Assembly (NCBI GenBank): GCA_035235625.1
Contig: CP141140.1
Coordinates: forward strand, 16,388,685 to 16,452,684
Length of the DNA: 64,000 nt
From: Saururus chinensis
Lineage: Eukaryota; Streptophyta; Magnoliopsida; Piperales; Saururaceae
Direction: 5' to 3'
Program-made: the position numbers and the translations under genes
Notes under the pieces: model-generated
The model's database searches: none
What the model saw: the letters and a program-made list of their open reading frames with translations, nothing else
Told to the model about the DNA's origin: nothing
Shown here: one piece after another, positions 50,400 to 63,021 of the stretch
How the letters are laid out: every line of letters begins with the position of its first letter
Numbering within the stretch: position 1 is the first letter of the stretch

Positions 50400-51339
50400 T
50401 ACCAAACACAATATTTGCAGGGTACACACTCAGATGTATGACTCCATGTGGGCCCAGGCATGGAGCTTGTCAATTGCATTTTCAAAGACAGTATTAAAAT
50501 GCCACATAGGCATGCGGTCAACTCGTGGGCTTTGGCTCTTGTATGGGTATGGACTACATTTTTTTTGGGTCCCATAAGACTGGCCTAGCATTTTGGGTAT
50601 TATTATTTTTGCTGACATTGATGCGACCATATTGACAATTTGGTGAAAATTATTGAAATTGCTAATTTTATGACATTTTGCCAAATTTGTAAAAATATAT
50701 TGTATTTTTAAGTGAAAAATCACCATTTTGGTACGATCTAGCATTTTTTTGGCATGATTTTGGGCAGGTTTATTTAGTTTTGTTGGGTTTTGTGGTTTAT
50801 CATGTTGGGCAAAAAATTCAAACAAAAGTATTAAATTTTCTCCCTCTCGATTGTTTCTGTTCCTTTGTAGTCCTAATTGCTTCCTCTCTCTACACTTGCC
50901 GGTGATAGAAATTGCAATTTACTCCTCTCTCTACACTTATGAATATATATTTTTTTTGTTTTTGAGCTTTCTTGAATATAATTGAAATGCCCATTGTGAA
51001 TTGAAGCTAAATTACAGATTTGTCACTATAAATATATCTGCAACGACAAGAAAAATCTAAAAGAAATTAGCAGGTCGTCCCTGGCATGAGCTGCATCTTT
51101 GTTATTGTAATTTAGAGACAAGTGAAATTTAAATAAAGTTTCCAAGTCTAAAGTTGTAAAAGATTTAGATAGGCATTTTGGTAAATTCAAAGATGAGGAA
51201 AAATTGGATGTGTTTTTTTACTCCTAATTTACCTCATGGGTACCCATGGTGAAATAGAACCATAAAATAAAAGAAAAAAAATCTAAGAAAAACCGAAGAC
51301 TCCCCCTCCCTCCCCCCTAAAGGGCCTGAGATCAGGTTA

Positions 51340-51356
51340 GACCTTTGCCACCTCTA
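51340..51356. repeat. lone hAT-type terminal repeat
   Basis: GACCTTTGCCACCTCTA matches the right end of the intronic hAT MITE at 34135-34463. I found no matching left end nearby, so it is probably the remnant of a deleted copy. Confidence 0.45.
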
Positions 51357-53890
51357 CCCCCTCTTAATTTGATGTGAATGAGAAATCATCTCTATGTAAA
51401 AATTGACGTGTCTTATCTAAAGAGTAATAACCCATTCGAATGAATAAAACCTATGTGGACTGACCGCAAGGTCTTCTATTTATAAATTAATGTTGGTGGA
51501 TTTCGGTAGTTCCTTACGCACAAGTCAATAAAATAGATCGGACAATCCTTCCTTACAAGAGATAGAGAAGAACTTTTTTTATGTGGAATGACCTTTTCTT
51601 GATTAATCAAGACTACTCTTTATAATTTGAAGTGAGTAGTGGTGATTAATCAACTTTCGAAACCCTTCGATTAGATGACAAAAATGAAAGAAACAACTTG
51701 GAATTTATTAAAATAGAAAAGAAATTACCAGGAGAAGTAGCTACAACTTTCCAGTTTAAAAAAAAAAGAAAAGAATAAACAAAAAAAATTATTCTGGAAG
51801 AATAAAAACTCCCTACTCTTTAAAGGTTAAGGCTTTTTTGAAATTCGGTGTGTCTTTTGGTGTGTGATGGACTTCTGAATTTCTTTTTGGAGGTTTCGTA
51901 GACTTAAAATCCAAAAACCCCTTCTCATAAAAACGAAAGGGTATTTATAGCATTGGAGTTGTACGGTTAAACAAAGTAGTAGGGGTGAGTCGGAAGGGTA
52001 GTTCGTGGGAAGTGGAGAGTAAGTTAGTGGGATATAGAAAATGGGTTAATTGGAGATGGAGAATGGGTTAGTGGGGTGGTTGGTAAGAACCAAATTGATT
52101 AGTGGGGAGTATTAAAGAAGTCTGGGCATCATACTTTTGACTTGGTCTTCTCATTCTCCATATGGGCCCATGAGATTTTTCTCATAACCTTTTTTTTTCC
52201 TTCGAATTTTGGGTTCTTTGAAACTTAACTTTTTGTATTTTTAGCCATTTTGGTCTTTTATGACTATTTTGTTTTACAAAACTTATCGTGGGGTCCACGA
52301 GTGTCACTTAGCCACTTGGTTTTATGACTATTTTGGTATGAGATTTATGAGGTTTCACACAACACTTTGTAATTTAAATTTTTTATTTTGATGTGGCTAC
52401 ATGAGGCTTATAAAGTCTCTCTTAATCATTTTAAATTTTGTTGCTAACTTTGAGTGTAAGGAGGCCTCACGAGGTCCTCACATAATAATTTTTTGCTAAA
52501 AGCCTTAATCCATTCCTACATGTATAGGATTAGATTTTCCTTTTTTTTTACTTTGTCTATTTTAAAAATTTGGTCTCATTCAAAGCTAGTAAGTTTTGAA
52601 ATCTTGGCATTTAAATTTTAATTTTTTTATCATATTCTTACATGTGTAGTATTAGATTTTTTTTTGTTTTAGACTTTGTCCACTTTTAAAACTTTGTCTA
52701 TCTCCGAACTCTTTGCATTTAAATTTTGATTTTTTTATGTCAACAATTAAAACTAATTAGTAAACAAATAATATTCATAGGGGAATACATTTTAAACATA
52801 TGAATTAAGTAAAGCTATAATGACAACCTAATTTAGTTAAGTGGAGATGTCAAGATATAGGCTAATTCAAAGACTTTGGTCACATATTTAGTTTGGGCAA
52901 TCATATAAAGTTTTGACGTATTTTGGGTTTGTGATTTGAATTGAAAAAGACTTATAGGAGGAAAAGGATAAAATAAGCCAATCTTTGTTGGTCTCCACTT
53001 TTAAAATCTAATTTCGGTTGCATTTTTCTTTGGCTTTTGTGAGAGATGTTATATACTTTCTGTCTTTTGTAAGGAGAGAAAATTACAAATTTTTCTTTCT
53101 TTTATTTTGTTAGGTTCTTGTGAGTTTTAATTATAACTTTGATATTACTTAAGTTCCTCTTGTATGCTTTGGAAGAGTGTTAATAAGTGTTTTGGGGCTT
53201 TGCTTGTAAGTTCTTGTAATTTTCTTTTAAAATAAAGTAAAATTTACTTGGTGACACATGTGATTGGCCAAACTACGTTAAAACTCATGTGTTTTACTGT
53301 ATTTACTTAATTACCTGAACTTAGATATTTTTCTATCTCCATATCATCATCACTTACTTAGGTTGGGGATTATGACTTGTTATTTTTAACTTGATTTTGG
53401 ACCCACTATTTGTACTTTAATTCCTAACAATGGTAAGTCACAAAATGAGCAGACATACAAAGTCGAAATTAGCACCTAATTCTACTAACACAAAATTGAT
53501 TGCACTAAGAAGATGAATAATAAAACTAATAGTTGAACCAATCAAACGAATTGTACAAAAAGAGTTCAAATAAACAAATTATTGACCGCTTGTAACCATT
53601 CACCCCATTTAGTCGAACAACTTAACCAAGTCAAACTCAATAGATTAAGTTAACTCACAAAAAACTAGACGAGCTAACAAGGCAAAAAATAAAAGTGTTG
53701 AAGATTTTAGACGAAATGTAAATTATGCAAACTGCCGACTCACATACAAATGTTCACCTTATTAAGTCAAGCAACTACTACTTAGTTATATTTAACATAT
53801 GATGCCGACTTATACAAAGTTCTTGTCGTAAAAAGGCCATAAACATTACAAAGAGTCAAAAAAATTAGATGAAGCACACAAAAAGATATT

Positions 53891-53998
53891 CTTTCCGTCC
53901 TACGTTAATAACTACTCTATATTTGATCTTTCAAACAGAAAAAAAAACTTAATTTATTTAAAGAAAATAAATGAGCTATTAATGTGAGACAAAGGGTA
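53891..53998. mobile_element. Stowaway-like MITE
   Basis: Left CTTTCCGTCCTACGTTAATA and right 'gagctattaatgtgagacaaaggg' are inverted counterparts of the window's Stowaway family. The interior has a poly-A stretch. Confidence 0.6.
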
Positions 53999-54688
53999 TA
54001 CAAATATGTAAAGAAAAATACTTTAACGACGTGAAAATACCCACGTGAAAACACTACTTCATCACGTGAGAATCTTCACGTGAGAATAGCATTACTCATA
54101 TGTAAAATGTCTACTCACATCCTCCATCTCTTTCCTCATCCTTTGCGTGAGGAAGTGTAGGGATAGTGTGGAGGAGGACGGAGAAGAAGGAAGCGAAGGT
54201 TAAGAGTTCAAGAATGAAGAGGAATGAGGTTGGAATAAGAGAAGAAGGAAGAAGCACGGGGGGAGTTCGAGATGGAAGTGTGAAATAGAAGAAGAATGAG
54301 GAAGCAGAGGACACGGGGAGGTGTTCCAGAAGGAAGTGTGGAATAGAAGAAGCATGATGGAGCCAAGGGCTCTTTAGGCTTTAAATTTCCAAAATCGTTG
54401 TCGATTGTCTTGCGGATAGTTTTTGAAAAATTAGTGTCTGATCAGTTAGATTGGTAGAAATGTGCTTTCCCATATATATTACTAACAGTCAGCTCTATCA
54501 ATGAAGGTTACTGAGATGTGAGAAGTCCCTCACTAAAATAGGTCCTTGTCAAAATGAGAAATTATCTTTTTAAGGTAAAGAAACCCTTTTACTCACCGAA
54601 GAAACAGATTTCCCCGTAGGATTTAATTACCTGGTGACACTAATGTATGTTTACTTCTCTTCTTATCAAATAAACGAACAAAAATCGT

Positions 54689-55106
54689 TTACCTCTCATC
54701 TCTGTTCGATCCCGGAGGTGGTTGGCACAGGTACAAGGATAGTGCTCTATACCGCAATGCCATCAGGATCATAAGGTTGCCCTTTAAGTTTCTGCGTCTG
54801 CATTTCCCATGTTCGTGCCCTCTACGTTTGGTGAAAACACTGAAAACATCAGCTCTGTTCATCAACATCTCCTGCCACTTTAAGCATGGTAGTTGTTGGC
54901 ATTGATGGATAAGATATACAGAATGTGTTACAAGTGGATAGACTACACAGTCCTTTTCTTTTCCAAATCCCAAACATATACCTGATGCTACGTTCGCTCA
55001 CGCTCTTATCTCCTCGCAGCAAGAACAGATAATCTTCAAGTTTATAGGCTTTAGCCTCCATGATCCTTTGTTTTTTCCGGTCCTTTTTTGCAGAGGCGAG
55101 GTTCAC
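54689..55106 (-). other. coding-like patch of unknown origin
   Basis: Overlapping minus-strand frames here look more protein-like than the surroundings: one has AKKDRKKQRIMEAKAYKLED then YLFLLRGDKSVSERSIR, another has VFSVFTKRRGHEHGKCRRRN. A donor-like AG|GTATAT follows the first. I cannot join them into one gene and do not recognise a family. It could be a gene fragment or pseudogene downstream of the MIP1/DUF547 gene, or chance. Confidence 0.3.
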
Positions 55107-55112
55107 AAAATA

Positions 55113-55204
55113 CTCCCTCCATGCGGTAATAAGTGTTTGAATTCTAAAATAAATTTAAAATTAGTTCATTTTTGTTTTTTAATAGACACTTGGGACAGAG
55201 AGAG
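55113..55204. mobile_element. short Stowaway MITE with intact TA duplication
   Basis: Starts CTCCCTCCATGCGGTAATAA, has inverted 'aagtgtttgaattcta' and 'aatagacacttggga' arms, and ends ...CAGAGAGAG. TA flanks both ends (55111-55112 and 55205-55206). Length 92 bp. Confidence 0.75.
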
Positions 55205-55675
55205 TAATTACTTTATTTCAATCAGATGAGAGCTGAATTTAACTTAGTTTAAGTACTAAAAGATCCATTGAGGTCTTATAGAAGTCATATGAGGCCGAGA
55301 AAGAATGGAGGACCACTCTGACGAAGGATACATCAGCAGCATGCGGGCAAATACTTATCTATTGCGCTCTATGTTGGACATCAAGCTAAACGTTCAAGTG
55401 ATTCGAATGAGGCTTAAAAGTAACCATGCCCTCTTTTCCTCCATCCAGAAAGGCATTAATTAAAAACTAGTACGAAAATGGCAGCAATTTAGACCGCAAT
55501 GCTTCCTCTAGTTGCACGCAAGGAAGAAGAGATTGGCCACAAGAGACTGCTACTACCATTTTACCCACAATTACATACAAATCAATAAAAGATAATTTAT
55601 AAACAGCATTTTCTATAGATGTGTACAAGCCCTCTCCAGAGATCTTCACTTACGTGGATGAGAATCAGAAGCTTC

Positions 55676-56594
55676 TCAGGGCACTAAAAGATATCTGAAA
55701 CAAAACTCATAAGGAATTACTTGTACCCATTGTGAAATTTTCTCTTTTCTTCCTCCTTCAACACACTTGATTGCGTCTTTTCTCGTTTCGCCTGGTAGTT
55801 GAAGGCAGATCCAATCTAGTAACGACTCGATGTCTTTTGCAAAATCAAGAAGATACCAATCTAGCAGCTTCGGGATGGCTACTTTTTTCGACGAGATTCC
55901 AACTGCTGCTTGTAAATAATCCCTTTTCGCCATTTCTAATTCATTCTCCACATGAGTTGGAGAGTAAACTCGCACCTACATCAATATAACGGCAGTTGCT
56001 GCCCAAATAAGTATTGGATTGGATATTTTTTATTGAAGTAGTTGCATTTTAAATTTTATCTTTGGACCATTAATTAGAAATGTCCTCTACAGCTGCATTA
56101 AAGAAAGCATGCACATAAAATACACCGAGCATGTTTACTGTGTCAATTTTAACTATTGAAAAAATAATTAGTAAACCCAATTTGATAAAAAAAATTCCTT
56201 TCATAAATAGATTGAGATATAAAATTGTTGACATGATACCAAACGCGCTAAGCAGAAACTTACAGCAGGCGAGGACCAACTACCACATGAGAGAGCAAAC
56301 GTAACCAATGGCTCAGGCCAATCCAGAGCGAATATACTCCTCATCACTGCATCATCATTCTTCACACCTTTTGGGCTGGTCTGATAGAAATAAGATGTCA
56401 TACGTGTCAACATAACCACTACCTACAGATTTTACCAGAAATATAGAAAAATGCTTACATATTTCGAGTAAGGCAGTCTCAAGATGAAGTGCTCAATCGT
56501 CATTGAATTAAGCAAGTGCCCGGATACATTTATCATTGCCTGTAAAGTTTTTATTTAGTTGGGTACGAAGGTTCCTTAGAATATAGTAATGATT

Positions 56595-56629
<35 letters not shown>

Positions 56630-59010
56630 TAAAAAAAACGAAAAAACTACCTTTTGTATCAGTGCAACAACCATTTGAGGGCTTCCAGGTATACCATTCT
56701 CCAGATATGCCTGACATAAATAATTGATACATTAAATCCTCATAACTTGATGCAAGCAATTCTCACATCATATAACATTTTGAAACAAAGAAGGCCCCAT
56801 ATTCAGAAAGAGGAATGGAGGTGGACAGGTAAAGAGCACATAGCATGGATTGTGGAATTGAACATTCTATAAGATATTGCACTGTTTTACACGTGAATCC
56901 CAATTTGAAGGCAAAGGGGATGGGGTAGATATAAAAGTTTCCAACGTCATTTTAATCTGGTTCATATTCAAGAACGTACATTCATCATGCAAGAGTTGTA
57001 TACGTTGATCCAGAATGCAAGCTTTTGTTGATGGGTAAGTCCCCGTAAATCCACGGAGGCAAGCTTACCTAGGAGGCACCTGATTTTAAACACGAAAACA
57101 AGAATTCACTTGTTCAAACCTTAATAAGCATCCACTATAAAAGAAGACCACCAATACGATATAAAATGACTCACTTTAATCTTTGAATTAGAAACGAAGA
57201 ACTTGTGATCCGATCCGGAATCATGGAGCTTGCTTCAATCGCATGCAGATGCTTATATGGACCAATATCTCTTTCTCCGCATTCGAAAGATATCCCATAT
57301 GGGTCCCGAAATTCTGTTGCTTCTGAACCCTCACAAGAAGTAAACCTTGAAGAAGAAAAAGAAGAGAGCGTTTCTGACTTCACTATAGTGGCTTTTGGTG
57401 CACTCATTCTTGAAAAAATACTTATTAGGCACTTTAATACATCTTCTGCTATTTTATTTGGACTCTCTTGTTTCGATACAAATATGCTTATACCACTAGC
57501 AGGGCTATCTTCAGCTCCTTCTTGAGCCAGAGCTCTGTTTTCTAGCTGGCATTCAGGAAACCAATACCAAATTTAGTTGAACGTTCCCATCATTCAAAAT
57601 TGAGTAAATGATCCATTACCTGTATAGGCTCAGAGGTCTTCTCTGTGGCGTTGGATTCCACATGATGTTTTTTTGCTGAGGCACTATTTCTCGTTGGTTT
57701 CTGTAGAGATGTTTGCCTGAACTTTATTGTTGAATTAGCATTTGATTGGTTTTCCTTTCCTTCAATGAAAGCAGAGGGCGAATTATTTTTCTTCAAATTC
57801 TTTTTCCCATTTCCAGCTGGAGATGATGAATGCACAATTCGTTCAATCGGAAGGTTTGCGGGGTCGTCAATAAGTGAATGCAGAGGTCGTGATACTTCTG
57901 CTGTGTCCAGGTCCGGAACTTGAGAAGAAGATTTAGATTGTTGGAGCTTGAAACTGTTAGTCGAGTGTTCAAAGGACTCGCTCGTGCTCTCGATGCTTCT
58001 TTTAGAAGATGAAACGTACAAGGCCTCCTGATAAAGCCCTTGCCGGAAGTTCACGACCTGTTCTTCCAGACGGACGACTTCCTCTTCCAAAACAGCTACT
58101 TCTGCAAGCAGCTCCAACGTCTACAAAAAACCGCAAGGCAGAGAGAATTAGCCATGAGAATCGACTAATCTCACTTAAAAAACACTTTGCAACAGTGAAT
58201 TCATTGATCAACGGTTGGCAATTCCCTTCGCCATGAATTGTAAAAATCATATTTATAACTACTGAATTTCGCATTTTTGGCGTCTGTAGAAATCAGGTGA
58301 ATGGAAACAGAAGCCAAGTGAAGTGAAATTTGGTGAATGTGAACGCACGTGAGGGGGTAGATAAGGAGGAAGACGAGGCAGAGCTCCCAAAGGTCTTGTG
58401 AAAGCCCTCTCCAGTGCCCTGTGTACATTCTCCTCGTGTCTAAGCTTCTTCTTTAGCTTGTCGACCTGAAAAATTACACTACAACATCAACATTCTAACA
58501 GAGAGAAAGACTTCATTTCTTATTTAACTCGATAGAGATGCCTACATCTTGCTGTAACGCCTTTTTCCTTTCTCTGCATGAGGGTCGCGGATTAATGGAC
58601 CTCTCGGAATTTGATAATCGATTCAACAGCAATTCCTGCTTCTCCTTCACCTTCAGGAATTTAAAAAATAGAGACGAATGAAAAGGAAGTTCTTATCTCA
58701 AACTTTAGTTATGCATCTGAATAAAAAAACATACATTTTTACGTTGAGAAGGAGATTTTGCAACCTGAAATGGAGAAAAAACAGATTTTAAGCACCAATT
58801 CTCCAATATAACAAACAAACCACTTCAGAATTTTCCACCACGACAGAAAAGAATTAATTGTTTTTCCTGAATTCTGATAAGATTCATAAAATAGTTTCAG
58901 AATATCATGAAGTTCTATTCTTTAAGGTTAAAAGCAAAGCACCCTACTTTATGATCATGCTTCGCTGGAGCCTTCATGGTCTGCACCGTCGTCCTCACTC
59001 TTGTATTCAT
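55676..59010 (-). CDS. MIP1-type leucine-zipper / DUF547 protein, 11 exons
   Basis: A plant protein with an N-terminal coiled coil ('ternary complex factor MIP1' type, named after a MADS-box-interacting protein) and a C-terminal DUF547 domain. The molecular role is unknown; partner binding through the coiled coil is inferred. Coding exons in gene order: 59010-58948, 58764-58735, 58650-58546, 58465-58349, 58120-57620, 57545-57175, 57079-56980, 56710-56651, 56539-56459, 56380-56264, 55975-55676. All join in phase to 614 residues. The start [15 protein letters not shown] is chosen because an in-frame stop lies just upstream and this N-terminus is typical of the family. The coiled coil spans about 32-130, with [20 protein letters not shown] and [23 protein letters not shown]547 (about 400-530) shows [31 protein letters not shown] and [19 protein letters not shown]. 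The C-terminus has [20 protein letters not shown]. The gene faces TWD40-1 tail to tail. Confidence 0.93.
56597..56626. repeat. AT microsatellite inside a MIP1/DUF547 intron
   Basis: About 30 bases of (AT)n occupy a quarter of the 111-base intron 56540-56650. Confidence 0.85.
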
Positions 59011-59600
59011 CTCTGCTCACTGAAAACTAAAAAGAAAAAAAAGGCAAAAAGCAAGAAAAGCCTCAAAAACCACCCCAAGCCTTCAGCAACCACAACGAAG
59101 TCCAACCAAGAAGCAAAAACAAAAATAATACCCAGAAGAACAAAAGTGAGCAGAACGTCTCAGGGTGCGCCTCAAATCAATCTCAATTCAACCAATAACA
59201 GGCGTCAAAGAGAAGAGAAAGAGAGAGTTGCAGATAAGAAAGAGCTGGAGATAAAAGAGGCCCAACCCTTTTTTGGCTGGTCTTTCCTCCCACCACCTCA
59301 GCGCGGGAAACTTGAAAACGAGGGGAAAACACAAAAATCCGGATGCCTCGATCGGAGGGTAAGAAACAACAAATATGGCAGGGGAAGAAGACGACGAAAG
59401 TCAGGCATACGACTCATTGAAGAACGAGAAAAGACGGTACCGATTAAGAAGAGGAAGAAGAAGAAGCAGCAGCAGCAGCAGCAGCAGGTGAATCCGGACG
59501 TAGAAGAAGAACCCAGTCAGACCCACAGAGAGATCAGATTATCAGCAACGAGGAGAAGATAAAGTAAATGATCAAACAAAATCAAACAACAAAGACAGAG
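59011..59600 (-). promoter_or_regulatory. 5' leader and promoter side of the MIP1/DUF547 gene
   Basis: On the minus strand this is pyrimidine-rich (CTTCTT-type) with a (CTG)n run (59467-59487), typical of plant 5' leaders. TTTTCAG|TGAGCAGAG just before the start codon could be the acceptor of a leader intron. A long plus-strand frame across this region (Lys/Gln-rich) is the antisense shadow of this composition. Confidence 0.5.
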
Positions 59601-62060
59601 AATGAAGGGAGAGCATGGAAGGAAGAGGACTGAGGAGAGAGGTGGTGGCTCTTGCACACTACTCGACTATGGCAGCCAGCGCTGCCAGCCATTGTCGTGA
59701 AAACAACGGTTCCTTTTTCCGGAAACTATGTAAAATGACATCCGCACCCCCCTGCGTCGCTAAAAAGTGTTCTACTCGCGCGTCTAGTACCAGCTGAAAG
59801 GTCTTCTGCAAATGTCCCTTCATTTTAATGTCCTTTTATTTTTTTCCGGAAATGGATACCCTTGAAAATAATTTAATCAAATTAATAAATAGTACCTGTC
59901 CATTGTAGTTGTCTTTTTCCTCAAATGCTAATGACATCCCTTAATTATTCTGGTTGGTAAACATAATTATTATGTTTTCTTTTGTAATTTCTTATTAACT
60001 GTTTTTTTACTAATAAAAGGGTTTTTTTATCAACTTTTGTTTATAAACAATGTTTGGGTAAAATATTGGACAGTGATATATATCAACGAATATGTCCAAA
60101 AAAAAACTCTGTAACGAGTTTTGGTTGGATCTTATACTTGTATGGTTTTATCTAACAAAAATTTAATTAAATAATAATAATTTTTTAAAAATATAATATA
60201 TATAAAATATATAAAATGTGATTATCTTTTAGAATATGGTTATTTAGACCTCACTTTTTTATATGTGTCCTCATTTCTCTCTTACCCACTATTTTTTATT
60301 AAAATCTTCTATATCTTCTATTTTTACCCTACTTTTTTTTTTCCTGTGATAGCACTAATACCGGCGACCTATTATCGCTAGCCACGATGGCTAACCAGTA
60401 GCCAAAGCGGCCAAATTTAGCTACAAGCCGCAGCTTATACCAGTGGTCGCAATCAAGAGGCCAAATTTAGCTGGCCGCTGTCAGTTAGATTAGGCAGTCG
60501 AACATGGTTAACTGCGGCCGAAACTAGTGCCAAAATCGTAGTTAATAGAGGGAAAGAAGGTTAAATTTATGTTATAGGGAAGTATAGGTAAAAGAAATAG
60601 GAAAGATAGAGAAAAAGAAGTAAAAAAAAATTCATAAAAAATAGGGTCTGAATATCCATATCTATCTTTAGATCGGCCAACATATGAATACAATTTTACA
60701 ATATTATTTTTTAAAAAAAATTATATTTCTATAATTCCTCTAGTGATCAAAGCTACAAGCTATTAATGATCAAGAAAATACATAGCTTAATTATTCTAGG
60801 TCCAGCACTGATGTCGCGGTGGTGTACAGGTGTAGACACTGAATTTAATTTATTTTCACGTGACATTAAAATGGGAATGAAATGGATGAGCCATTAAGCT
60901 GACTTGCTACGTAGTTGACTTATCAGAGAAAGAACCAAAACTGCCAGCCATGCATTGCCTAAATCTGCTCGCTACCACCCAAACACCAGCCCAGCAAAGC
61001 GAGCAGCCGAGCATCGCCAACGACCGCTAGACGCGCGCGTTTGGCAATCCAAATGGGCATAACTGGCAGTTTAGAACTTCTACGCCTGAGTAATAAAAAA
61101 GGAGGGGGCCACGTGCTCGGTCCCCCCCGCCACTGTACACATATAGTATTTGATTATAATAAGTTGAGTGCCAGAACGTCTCCTTTTGCAAAAGCGAACT
61201 AAAAAAAAGGCTGAAACGGGTTTGTTGGAGTAAACACATATTAAAGATAAATTCCCTGTTTTGCCCTCGCTACGTGGGATGTTTTTATCTTTTTTAAATG
61301 CCTAGCGGTAGGGACACGCCACTCACCGTACTTTCAATATCTCCCGCCACGTGAGCCACTGCCGGCCACGGTGTCATTATCATAATCACCTTAGTTAATA
61401 GCTAATTAATGCTTATAAAATAACGTGCTAGTAGCATGTTTGACGCACGACGTTATTATGCCTCATTTGACCGTCAGAATGGTGGATTTGGAATGGCCTC
61501 ACTATTTTAGGCTGGGAATCATTTCCAAATCTACGTTAATATTCATACGGGATAGTTACGGGCTTATGCAGATCTTGTATGGGGCCCATTAAAGTTACGA
61601 TCATTATTTTGTAGTAAAGCATGCATGCTTATCCCCTTGCTATAAGCATGTAAAAAGAAGCATTTTCCTCGAGCAGGCTGTGCTTGGCATGCCTGAGATG
61701 GGCACCTGGTTACAGTTAACCTACGCAACGCTCTTCTATTTGATTAATTGTTACAGTTTTATTAAATTTGATAAACTAATACTATATTATATATGGTGAT
61801 AGGGTCATTAGTGCTTATTTTATAGTATCATTATATTCAAAGATGGTCAATCGATGCTTCTTGGACATGGGAACATGGACAACCGACAACAATCTTGTTG
61901 AAAGAATAATCACCTCAACAAGCCCAAGAGTCAAAAAATTCTCTTAATTATAGATATGGGGTAATCAAAATTGGCTTAACCCGATACTCTTTCTTACGAT
62001 TTTTGTAATATAAAAACCAAAAGGTTAGCATGATAGGGCTTCGTGATCAGATCCCTATGA

Positions 62061-62160
62061 CCATGTTACATAGGGTTTTGAACATTGTACACAGAGGACA
62101 ACTTGTCATCTATGTACAATTGTCCCCTATATACCATGTTTAAAGTCTTATGTGACATGG
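62061..62160. repeat. imperfect inverted repeat, small MITE
   Basis: The arms 62061-62101 (CCATGTTACATAGGG...) and 62120-62160 (...TTATGTGACATGG) pair with scattered mismatches around an 18-base loop. Part of the same sequence, 'gacatg..tatagggctttgaacatgg', occurs at 1594-1629. Confidence 0.6.
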
Positions 62161-62976
62161 CTGCAAGGCTACGATATAGATAACATTTTTTAAATTGAAA
62201 TAAGTTTAAACTTTTTGGCTATGCTCCTTAATAAAAAGGTTCCCAACATAAAAAAATTGTATGGGAGCCGTTAAAATTTGAAATCAATGGCGTATATGCT
62301 AACACACGTTAACTTTTATAAGGCGCTATCATATGCTAACTTATATGCTATCGATTTTCAAGAGAAAATACTCTCATATATTTCTTATTTTTGTGAGTCA
62401 TGAACATAAAAAATGCTTCTCATTGAGAGATGGTGCTTTGGACTCGCTGCTGTATAAGAGAACTTTAAAGCTGGAGATTGGGATAGTGAGAATAATGGAG
62501 TATGATGATGTGGTCCAAACTCAAATCGACCGTAACGGTCCCCATGTATTTGAGTTAAAATGTGGGGAGTGTGAGTGAGGTTTGAGTACAACGCTGGCAT
62601 GACATAGCAGCAGGGGAAAGATGGTGGCATCGCTCAGTAAAGTATGTTATCTTTCTGTCTTCTTCTTTTCGTGTGGTACTTCTCGTCCTGCTCCCTTCTC
62701 CTCTCATGGCTGGTATCTGAAACCATTCATACTTAGCATTTTTAATACAAATTAGTGTTCACTACTCATTCCTTATAAATAATCAGTACCCTGAAGGAGG
62801 AATACAATGAAATGTGAGTGCATTCTGGCCGTGCAATTGTTCATCTGGTGCTCTCAAGAGGAAAGTAGTCTGATTCGATTAATTGTCTATAACCGTACAT
62901 GGCAGCGAGATTTGTTTTTCCCTTTTTTGGGGGACATGTAGCAGAGAGAGAGATTGGATTGATTAACAAAAGTGGA

Positions 62977-63021
62977 GAAAATTTGGCACAGAAAGTAGGG
63001 AAAATTTGGCACAGAAAGTAG
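62977..63021. repeat. 22-bp tandem duplication
   Basis: GAAAATTTGGCACAGAAAGT with its trailing AGG occurs twice in direct succession. Confidence 0.85.

Larger units (their letters stand above)
48341..55675. other. intergenic region between convergent genes
   Basis: 7.3 kb between the ends of TWD40-1 (plus) and the MIP1/DUF547 gene (minus). It starts with the 3' untranslated region of TWD40-1. It contains a possible 1.6-kb hAT-like element (48796-50399) with a G-rich tract, a lone hAT-type end (51340-51356), diverged tandem AT-rich sequence near 52.5-52.7 kb, two Stowaway-like MITEs and a coding-like patch (54689-55106). I support no further gene. Confidence 0.5.

Noticed and set aside
58858-59562. 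234-codon Lys/Gln-rich plus-strand frame
   Set aside because: It is antisense to the first exon and pyrimidine-rich 5' leader of the MIP1/DUF547 gene. The Lys and Gln runs come from GAA/AAG and CAG repeats.
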